From Mycobacterium saskatchewanense (GTDB lineage: Bacteria; Actinomycetota; Actinomycetes; Mycobacteriales; Mycobacteriaceae), in contig NZ_AP022573.1 in assembly GCF_010729105.1 (NCBI RefSeq), positions 3,410,001 through 3,474,000 on the forward strand: 64,000 bases of DNA, read 5' to 3'. This document shows positions 58,239 to 64,000 of the stretch, in pieces. The translations under genes and the position numbers were made by a program. Positions within the stretch are counted from its first letter, which is position 1; the number at the start of each line of letters is the position of its first letter. The notes below the pieces were generated by a model that saw nothing but the letters and a program-made list of their open reading frames with translations, was not told the origin of the DNA and ran no database searches.

Positions 58239-58328
58239 CCGGTGGCCGAGGCGCCCGGGTGCCTCCTGGCATGATGGGAGCGAGTTACTTTTCGGTGCGC
58301 GACCAGGAAGGCGCAAAGGAGCGGCCGC

Positions 58329-58790
58329 ATGGCAGACCCGCAGGACCAACCCAACAGCGAACCCGACGGCGCTTCCACCCCACCGGCCCTCCCCCCGGAG
58401 GCGCCGCCGGAGAAGAAGCCACCCGCCAAGGCGGCGAAGAAAGCCCCCGCCAAGGCGCCCGCTAAGAAGGCACCTGCGAAGAAGGCCCCCGCCAAGAAGG
58501 CGGTCGCCAAAAAGGTGCCGGCAAAGAAGGCCGCGCCGCCACCGCCGGAGCCGGCGCCGCCCGGCGAGCCGGTGCTCAGCGCTCAGCAGCGGATCGAGAC
58601 CAACGGTGACCTTGCCGCGGCCGCCAAGGACGCCGCGGCACAAGCCAAATCGACCGTCGAAGCCGCCAAGAACCCAGTTTCGCCTGACGTCTCGCCCTCG
58701 GCGCTGGGCCAGTCCCCGCTGCCGCTGATCGTCGCCTTGAGCGTCAGCCTGCTGGCCATCCTGCTGATCCGGCAGTTGCGGCGCCGCTGA
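58329..58790 (+). CDS. hns: Lys/Ala-rich H-NS-like protein with membrane helix (Rv3852-like)
   Basis: A 153-residue protein. Residues 28-70 are tandem PAKKA/APAKK repeats like eukaryotic H1 tails, giving non-specific DNA binding. A Pro-rich spacer, an amphipathic part ([30 protein letters not shown]) and a C-terminal membrane helix ([17 protein letters not shown]) follow. M. tuberculosis Rv3852 (134 residues) is called Hns but is not homologous to E. coli H-NS and is reported at the membrane. The extra length here is mostly in the repeats. The rraA gene starts 2 bp after its stop. Confidence 0.9.
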   Translation: MADPQDQPNSEPDGASTPPALPPEAPPEKKPPAKAAKKAPAKAPAKKAPAKKAPAKKAVAKKVPAKKAAPPPPEPAPPGEPVLSAQQRIETNGDLAAAAKDAAAQAKSTVEAAKNPVSPDVSPSALGQSPLPLIVALSVSLLAILLIRQLRRR

Positions 58791-58791
58791 C

Positions 58792-59271
58792 GTGGGCGTG
58801 TCCTTCCGGCCCACCGCCGACCTCGTCGACGAAATCGGGCCCGACGTACGCAGCTGTGACGTGCAGTTCCGCCAGTTCGGCGGCCGCCCCGAGTTCGCCG
58901 GATCGATCACCACCGTGCGCTGCTTCCAAGACAACGCCCTGCTCAAATCGGTGCTCTCCGAGCCCGGCGCGGGCGGGGTTCTCGTCATCGACGGAGCGGG
59001 CTCTTTGCACACCGCCCTGGTCGGCGACGTCATCGCCGAATTGGCCCGCGCCAACGGTTGGGCCGGACTGATCGTCAACGGGGCGGTGCGTGACGCCGCG
59101 GCGCTGCGCGGCATCGACATCGGCGTCAAGGCGCTGGGCACCAATCCCCGCAAGAGCACCAAGACCGGCGCCGGGGAACGCGGGGTCGAAATCAGCCTGG
59201 GCGGGGTGACATTCGTGCCTGGCGAGACCGCCTACAGCGACGACGACGGGATCGTCGTCGTCGCCCCCTAA
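58792..59271 (+). CDS. rraA: RraA-family protein (regulator of RNase E activity A)
   Basis: A 159-residue protein of the RraA fold. Family features are [43 protein letters not shown], the [33 protein letters not shown] block and a GD/ED-type end. RraA binds RNase E and helicases in E. coli; related proteins are HMG/CHA aldolases, and the mycobacterial protein (Rv3853, once called MenG) has no confirmed enzyme role. GTG 58792 is used. It is tightly coupled to hns and convergent with ethA, overlapping stops by 4 bp. Confidence 0.93.
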   Translation: MGVSFRPTADLVDEIGPDVRSCDVQFRQFGGRPEFAGSITTVRCFQDNALLKSVLSEPGAGGVLVIDGAGSLHTALVGDVIAELARANGWAGLIVNGAVRDAAALRGIDIGVKALGTNPRKSTKTGAGERGVEISLGGVTFVPGETAYSDDDGIVVVAP

Positions 59272-60737
59272 GCGGGTACCGGCGCGCGCTTCCTAGAAAA
59301 CTTGAGCCCCTCGTCGTCGACCTTCCCGCGCCGAATGGTCCGCATGTCGAACAGGTAGTTCTGCTTGAGGCGCCACGGCGCGCGCGACCCGGACTTGGGC
59401 AGGATGTCCTGGGACCGCTGGAAGTAGCCGGGATTGAAGTCCATGAACGGCAGTTCGTCGACGTCGGCGCCCGGGTGTAGCGGCTCCACGGTGTCGAAGC
59501 CCTTGGCGTCCATGTAGTTCAGCAATCGGCAGACGAATTCGGAGACCAAGTCGGCCTTCAGCGTCCAGGAGGCATTCGTGTACCCGAAGGTGATGGCGAA
59601 ATTCGGGACGCCGGAGAACATCAGGCCCTTGTACGTCATCAGGGACGGCAGGTCGAAGGGCTGACCGTTGCGCGACGGTGTCACCCCGCCGAGCAACTGC
59701 ATGTTCAAACCGGTTGCCGTGACGATGATGTCGGCCTGCAGCTCCTCCCCCGAGGTGAGTCTGATCCCGGTCTTGGTGAACCGGTCGATGGTGTCGGTGA
59801 CGACATCGGCCTTGCCGTGCCGGATGGTCCGGAAGAAGTCGCCGTCTGGCGCCAGGCACAACCGCTGGTCCCACACGTTGTACCGCGGTCCGAAGTGCTT
59901 CTCGACGTCGTAGCCTTTCGGCAGGCGGCGCTGGGCCATCGTCATCAGCGTCTTGCGCATGTAGGCGGGGCGTTTCCGCGCGAGCTGGTATTGGAAGGTG
60001 CTGAAGGCGATCGCCTTCCACCGGTTCGCGAAGTGCGCCAGGCGGTCGGGCAGGAGCCGGTTGGCCCGCACGGCGAAGGGGTCGACACCCGGCAGCGAAC
60101 CGATGTAGGTCGGCGAGCGCTGCAGCATCGTGACATGACCGGAGCCCGAGTTCACCAGCGCCGGGATCAGCGTGATGGAAGTCGCGCCGGATCCGATAAC
60201 GACGATCTTCTTCCCCGCGTAGTCGAGGTCCTCCGGCCAGTGTTGCGGGTGCACGATCGTGCCCTCGAAGTCGTCCGCGCCGGCGAACGTGGGCGAATAG
60301 CCCTCGTCGTAGTTGTAATAGCCGGTGCACGCGAACAGGAAGGAGCAGGTGATGTCGCTGCGCTGGCCGTCGTGTTCCACCGTCAGGGTCCAGCGGTTGT
60401 CGGCGTCGGACCAGTCAGCGGCCAGCACGCGGTGGCGGTAGCGGATGCGCCGGTCGATCCCGTTCTCGACGGCGGCGTCCCTGATATAGGCCTTGATCGA
60501 CGGGCCGTCGGCGATCGACTTCGCCGAACGCCACGGCTTGAACCGGAATCCGAGGGTGAACATGTCCGAGTCCGACCTGATGCCCGGGTATTTGAACAGG
60601 TCCCAGGTGCCGCCGAGATCGTCGCGGCGCTCGAGGATTGCGTAGCTCTTGGACGGGCAACGGTCCTGGAGGTGCCAGGCGGCGCTGACGCCCGAAATAC
60701 CAGCGCCGACGATGACTACGTCGAGGTGCTCAGTCAT
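59268..60737 (-). CDS. ethA: Baeyer-Villiger monooxygenase EthA
   Basis: A 489-residue FAD- and NADPH-dependent monooxygenase, equal to Rv3854c, known for activating the prodrug ethionamide. The FAD Rossmann motif is [18 protein letters not shown], the Baeyer-Villiger fingerprint [15 protein letters not shown] (F-x-G-x3-H-x3-W-P) is at about 155, and the NADPH motif is [18 protein letters not shown]. Its natural role is unclear; links to mycolate or ketone oxidation have been proposed. It is divergent from ethR, whose product represses it through the intervening operator. Confidence 0.97.
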   Translation of the reverse strand: MTEHLDVVIVGAGISGVSAAWHLQDRCPSKSYAILERRDDLGGTWDLFKYPGIRSDSDMFTLGFRFKPWRSAKSIADGPSIKAYIRDAAVENGIDRRIRYRHRVLAADWSDADNRWTLTVEHDGQRSDITCSFLFACTGYYNYDEGYSPTFAGADDFEGTIVHPQHWPEDLDYAGKKIVVIGSGATSITLIPALVNSGSGHVTMLQRSPTYIGSLPGVDPFAVRANRLLPDRLAHFANRWKAIAFSTFQYQLARKRPAYMRKTLMTMAQRRLPKGYDVEKHFGPRYNVWDQRLCLAPDGDFFRTIRHGKADVVTDTIDRFTKTGIRLTSGEELQADIIVTATGLNMQLLGGVTPSRNGQPFDLPSLMTYKGLMFSGVPNFAITFGYTNASWTLKADLVSEFVCRLLNYMDAKGFDTVEPLHPGADVDELPFMDFNPGYFQRSQDILPKSGSRAPWRLKQNYLFDMRTIRRGKVDDEGLKFSRKRAPVPA

Positions 60738-60753
60738 GCGGTCACGCTATCAA

Positions 60754-60800
60754 CGCGGTGTCGAGTCGGTCAACAGGGTGTTGAGAGTTTCGACACCCTG
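60754..60800. promoter_or_regulatory. EthR operator in the ethA-ethR gap
   Basis: CAGGGTGTTGA (60774-60784) and TCGACACCCTG (60790-60800) form an 11-bp inverted repeat with one mismatch. A further GGTGTCGA at 60757-60764 repeats the half-site. The layout agrees with the known long operator on which several EthR dimers assemble. Confidence 0.8.
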
Positions 60801-60813
60801 TAAAGTCGCACGG

Positions 60814-61455
60814 GTGACCTCCGCCGGCCAAGCCCGCGCACTGCGCGGCCGCCGCTCCCTGCGCCCCTCCGGGGACGACCGGGAGCAGGCCATCATCGCG
60901 ACCGCCGAACGGTTACTGCACGAACGCGCTTTCGCCGAGATCTCCGTCGACGACCTGGCCAAGGGCGCCGGCCTGTCGCGACCCACGTTCTACTTCTACT
61001 TCAAGTCGAAGGAAGCGGTACTGCTGTCGCTACTCGAGCCGGTGATCGCGCAAGCCGACGCGGAGTTCGACGGTGCGATCCAGCGGTTGCCCGCCGACCC
61101 ACGCCGGGTATGGCGCAACGGCATCAAGGCGTTTTTCACGGCGTTCAGCACGCACCGCAAGCTCGCCCGCGCCGCGACCGAGGCGCTGGCCACCAGCTCG
61201 GAGCTGCGGACGGTCTGGTCGGGCTTCATGCAGAAATGGATCGACCAGACCGCGGCCATGATCACCGCCGAACGGTCCCGCGGCGCCGCGCCGGAAACCA
61301 TTCCGGCCGCGGACCTGGCCACGTCACTGAACCAGATGAACGAGCGCACGATGATGGCCGCCCTGTCCGCCGAGACCCCGGCGGTCGACCCCGAACGGGT
61401 CGTCGACACCCTTACCCACATCTGGGTCAGCAGCATCTACGGCGAAGCCCCGTAA
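60814..61455 (+). CDS. ethR: TetR-family repressor EthR
   Basis: A 213-residue TetR-type repressor of ethA, near the 216 of Rv3855. The HTH is at about 24-68: DREQAIIATAERLLHERAFAEISVDDLAKGAGLSRPTFYFYFKSKEAVL. The ligand domain keeps the hydrophobic tunnel region (WSGFMQKWIDQTAAMI, SLNQMNERTMM). GTG 60814 gives the conserved VTSAGQARALRGRR start, 13 bp after the operator. The polymerase gene starts 24 bp after its stop. Confidence 0.95.
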   Translation: MTSAGQARALRGRRSLRPSGDDREQAIIATAERLLHERAFAEISVDDLAKGAGLSRPTFYFYFKSKEAVLLSLLEPVIAQADAEFDGAIQRLPADPRRVWRNGIKAFFTAFSTHRKLARAATEALATSSELRTVWSGFMQKWIDQTAAMITAERSRGAAPETIPAADLATSLNQMNERTMMAALSAETPAVDPERVVDTLTHIWVSSIYGEAP

Positions 61456-61472
61456 CTTGTCACGGCGCCGTG

Positions 61473-61486
61473 CGAACATATGTTCG
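61473..61486 (+). promoter_or_regulatory. LexA (SOS) box overlapping the polymerase start codon
   Basis: CGAACATATGTTCG is a perfect 14-bp palindrome matching the mycobacterial LexA box. ATG 61480 is in its centre and GTG 61486 begins at its last base, so the box sits on the translation start. Confidence 0.85.
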
Positions 61487-62679
61487 TGCGGAGTGACGCA
61501 TCCATCCTGCATGCGGACCTGGACTCCTTCTACGCTTCCGTCGAACAGCGCGATGACCCGACGCTGCGGGGTCGCCCCGTGATCGTCGGCGGCGGCGTCG
61601 TGCTGGCGGCCAGCTATGAGGCCAAGGCCTTCGGCGTGCGCACGGCCATGGGCGGGGCGCAAGCGCGGAGGCTGTGCCCGCAGGCCGTTGTGGTGCCGCC
61701 TCGGATGGCCGCCTACACGCGCGCCAGCGACGCCGTGTTCGAGGTGTTCCGCGACTGCACACCACTCGTCGAGCCGCTGTCGGTGGACGAGGCGTTCCTC
61801 GACGTCGGTGGCCTGGCACGAGTGTCGGGCACCCCGGTCCAGATCGCCGAGAAGTTGCGTGCCGACGTGCGCGAACGCGCCGGGCTGCCGATCACGGTCG
61901 GGGTAGCCCGGACGAAGTTCCTCGCCAAGGTGGCCAGCCAGGAGGCGAAGCCCGACGGCTTACTGCTGGTGCCGCCCGACGGGGAACTGGCCTTCCTCCA
62001 CCCGCTGCCGGTGCGTCGCCTCTGGGGCGTGGGCGCGGTGACCGCGGACAAGTTGCACGCCCATGGGATCGAGACGGTGGCCGCGGTCGCGGAGCTGGGC
62101 GAGGCGACCCTGGCATCGCTCGTGGGCGCGGCGATGGGCCGCCAGCTGTTCGCGTTGTCGCGCAACATCGACCGCCGGCGCGTGACCACCGGTGTGCGCC
62201 GGCGGTCGATCGGCGCTCAGCGGGCGCTGGGGCGCACCGGCAATACCATGTCGGCGACCGAGATCGACACAGTTGTGATCAACCTGGTCGATCGGATCGC
62301 CGGACGAATGCGCGCCGCCGGCCGCACGGGGCGCACGGTGGTGCTACGCCTGCGCTTCGACGACTTCAGCCGGGCGACCCGGTCGCACACCCTGCCGTGG
62401 GCGACCTCGTCGACCGGGCCCATCCTGGCCGTCGCCCGCCGGCTCGTCGCCTCGTCCGCGCCGCTGATCGCCGAGCGCGGGTTGACCCTGGTCGGGTTTT
62501 CGGTATCGGGGATCGACCGCACCGGCGCGCAGCAGCTGATGCTGCCATTGCACGGCGAATCTCAAGAGGTAGACGCCGCGGTCGACCGCGTCCGTCAACG
62601 CTTCGGTAAATCCGCGCTCACGCGCGGAGTGTTGGTGGGCCGCGATTTGGGTATAGAGATGCCGACACTGCCCGACTGA
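61480..62679 (+). CDS. dinB: DNA polymerase IV, Y family (DinB/DinP)
   Basis: A 399-residue error-prone translesion polymerase. Catalytic acids are Asp13 (ILHADLDSFYASVEQ) and Asp103-Glu104 (LSVDEAFLD); the thumb has PITVGVARTKFLAKVASQEAKPDGL and helix-hairpin-helix residues VRRLWGVGAVTADKL. The little-finger domain follows, and a clamp-binding-like QQLMLPL is at 351-357. The start is ATG 61480 or GTG 61486, both on a LexA box, which suggests SOS control and perhaps a leaderless message. M. tuberculosis has its two DinB genes elsewhere (Rv1537, Rv3056), so this copy next to ethR is additional or relocated. Confidence 0.93.
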   Translation: MFVRSDASILHADLDSFYASVEQRDDPTLRGRPVIVGGGVVLAASYEAKAFGVRTAMGGAQARRLCPQAVVVPPRMAAYTRASDAVFEVFRDCTPLVEPLSVDEAFLDVGGLARVSGTPVQIAEKLRADVRERAGLPITVGVARTKFLAKVASQEAKPDGLLLVPPDGELAFLHPLPVRRLWGVGAVTADKLHAHGIETVAAVAELGEATLASLVGAAMGRQLFALSRNIDRRRVTTGVRRRSIGAQRALGRTGNTMSATEIDTVVINLVDRIAGRMRAAGRTGRTVVLRLRFDDFSRATRSHTLPWATSSTGPILAVARRLVASSAPLIAERGLTLVGFSVSGIDRTGAQQLMLPLHGESQEVDAAVDRVRQRFGKSALTRGVLVGRDLGIEMPTLPD

Positions 62680-62822
62680 GGGGCCTCTCGTCGTCAAATC
62701 AAATCCATTGCCGTTCATACCTTTTCGAGGTTATGAGCTTCATTTGAGATGGTCCGCGACCCGGGCGAGCGGGCCGGCCCGCTCATAAGCTGACACGAAC
62801 GCCCGGCCCGGAAAGGGAGTAA

Positions 62823-63245
62823 TTGAACACGTTGGCGCCGCCGGACAAAGCCCGGAACAGCGGCCCGCCCCGCGAAGGCCTTCTCCTCGGTTACGGTGCC
62901 GTGCTCGCGTTTCCGCGGGCCTCGTCAACGCGGTGGCTCTCCTGATTCTGGCGTTGCCGTCGGCGACCTGACGGCGATCACCACCCAGCTGGACATGAAC
63001 ACGGCCAACCCCTGGCGCTACGAGGGGCACGTGCTGGCCGCAATCCTGTTGGGCTTCCTGGCGGGAGCGACGATGGCAGGGGCGGTCTGGCACCGACCGA
63101 TACCCTCGCGGTGCCCCGGCAGGCGGTCGTGCTGTTCACCGAGGCGGCGCTCCTCGTCCTCGCCGCCGCCGGCGCCAACGTGGCACACGGCCGCGTACGC
63201 AGCGATGGGCAGGCGTCGGAAACGGCGGAGACGGTGCGCGTCTGA
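62823..63245 (+). pseudogene. Degenerate DUF1275/YoaK-like membrane protein gene
   Basis: Membrane-protein fragments appear in at least three frames. From TTG 62823: APPDKARNSGPPREGLLLGYGAVLAF, stopping soon after. Then GLVNAVALLILALP in the next frame. Then VGDLTAITTQLDMNTANPWRYEGHVLAAILLGFLAGATMAGAV in a third, and LAVPRQAVVLFTEAALLVLAAAGANVAHG after one more shift, ending at TGA 63245. Joined, they look like the first helices of DUF1275 proteins (an A-G-x-V-N/D-A-V helix, then an HVTGNTTRLG-like segment, then GFLxGA). The assignment is tentative, the decay is clear. Confidence 0.6.
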
Positions 63246-63249
63246 GACC

Positions 63250-64000
63250 TCAGTTGCGCCTGGTCCACTCCAGCAGCTTGTCGGCCGGCCACGTGTTGAC
63301 GACGCGGTCGACGGGGACGCCGGCGTCGACCGCGCGTTGGGCGCCGTAGCCGAGGAAGTCGAGTTGGCCGGGCGCGTGGGCGTCGGTGTCGATGCTGAAC
63401 AAGCAGCCGATCTCCAGCGCCACGTTCAGCAGCCGCGACGGCGGGTCGCGCCGCTCGGGACGGGAGTTGATCTCCACCGCAGTGCCGTGGTCGCGGCAGG
63501 CGGTGAACACCGCCTCGGCGTCGAACTGGGACTCGGGCCGGATGCCGCGGTTTCCCGAGACCAGCCGGCCGGTGCAATGGCCGAGCACGTCGGCGTGCGG
63601 ATTGGACACGGCGCGCACCATGCGCCGGGTCATCGCCGCGGCATCCATCGACAGCTTCGAATGCACGCTCGCCACGACCACGTCGAGGCGCTCCAGCAGT
63701 TCGGGCTCCTGGTCCAGACCACCGTCTTCGAGGATGTCGACCTCGATCCCGGTGAGGATCCGCATCGGCGCGAACCGGTCGCGCAGCCGGTCGATCACGT
63801 CGAGTTGCGCGCGCAACCGCTCCGGCGACAGGCCGTTGGCGATCGTCAGCCGTGGTGAGTGGTCGGTGAGCGCGCAGTACTCGTGGCCCAGCGCGGCCGC
63901 GGTGGCCATCATCTCGTCGATGGGCGCCGATCCGTCCGACCAGTTCGAGTGCAGGTGCAGGTCACCCCGCAGCGCGGCGCGGATCTCCCCGCCGCCCAGA
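63250..64000 (-). CDS. PHP-domain protein (Rv3856c-like), 5' part outside window
   Basis: The frame is open to the right edge, so about 249 C-terminal residues are seen of a protein that in M. tuberculosis (Rv3856c) has about 335. It is a PHP-type metal phosphoesterase: DLHLHSNWSDGS near the edge carries the first His-x-His metal pair, then YCALTDHSPRL, GIEVDIL, VVASVHSKL, ADVLGHCTGRL and IDTDAHAPGQLDFLGYG give the remaining ligands. The arrangement resembles the PHP domain of PolX-type polymerases and HisPP-like proteins; whether a helix-hairpin-helix region lies upstream cannot be seen. It is convergent with the broken DUF1275-like gene. Confidence 0.88.
   Translation of the reverse strand, partial: LGGGEIRAALRGDLHLHSNWSDGSAPIDEMMATAAALGHEYCALTDHSPRLTIANGLSPERLRAQLDVIDRLRDRFAPMRILTGIEVDILEDGGLDQEPELLERLDVVVASVHSKLSMDAAAMTRRMVRAVSNPHADVLGHCTGRLVSGNRGIRPESQFDAEAVFTACRDHGTAVEINSRPERRDPPSRLLNVALEIGCLFSIDTDAHAPGQLDFLGYGAQRAVDAGVPVDRVVNTWPADKLLEWTRRN

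Overview
The window is about 64 kb of high-GC chromosome from a slow-growing nontuberculous Mycobacterium, most likely of the M. avium complex or a close relative. Gene order follows M. tuberculosis Rv3797 to Rv3856c closely: fadE35, accD4-pks13-fadD32-culp6, fbpD-fbpA, aftB-ubiA-PAP2-glfT2-glf, erp, csp, PE, three acyltransferases, serS, pheA, glpQ1, sodA, espR, hns, rraA, ethA/ethR. Several M. tuberculosis blocks are absent at their usual places: the sulfolipid locus between the Rv3819 and Rv3829c orthologues, Rv3817, and bfrB.

Layout. 1-5.2 kb: a truncated Crp/Fnr regulator, fadE35, a CmaA1-like mycolate methyltransferase, and a divergent SDR/XRE-MmyB pair. 5.2-17.8 kb: the mycolic acid condensation and transfer genes. 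FadD32 activates the meromycolate, AccD4 supplies the carboxylated extender, Pks13 condenses them, and Ag85A (fbpA) with MPT51 (fbpD) act outside the cell. 18.1-24.7 kb: the arabinogalactan genes (ubiA, PAP2 phosphatase, aftB, glf, glfT2). 24.9-27.8 kb: repeat-rich Erp and a secreted amidase-like protein.

27.9-33.9 kb is the most unusual stretch. A single ORF fuses an ornithine-decarboxylase domain to a spermidine-synthase-like domain. Beyond a PE gene lies a convergent three-gene operon: a DUF1190/YgiB-like membrane protein, a YgiC/YjfC-type ATP-grasp ligase (glutathionylspermidine synthetase family) and a DUF350/YjfL membrane protein. None of these four lies here in M. tuberculosis. Together they suggest a polyamine-making and polyamine-conjugating system, possibly at the cell envelope. 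This is inferred from domains and proximity.

34-43.4 kb: a HAD phosphatase, three tandem PlsC-like acyltransferases, an MBL-Rieske protein, and an FAD oxidoreductase/TetR/DUF2834 group with two matching operator palindromes, then a methyltransferase and an AraC regulator. 43.4-54.6 kb: serS, septum-formation-type and zincin proteins, PGM-like protein, pheA, an IdeR-box-controlled DUF2470 gene, a full-length LCP ligase, glpQ1, a membrane protein, a DnaA-box cluster, a 51-codon membrane ORF ending in a 17-bp triplicated repeat, and sodA.

54.6-64 kb: a yybP-ykoY type Mn2+ riboswitch ahead of a frameshift-riddled UPF0016 Mn-transporter gene, then espR, a copper-related YcnI-CopC pair, hns, rraA, ethA/ethR with its operator, a Y-family polymerase whose start codon lies inside a perfect LexA box, a broken DUF1275-like gene, and a PHP-domain protein running off the right end. 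I saw no rRNA, tRNA, CRISPR array or intact insertion sequence.
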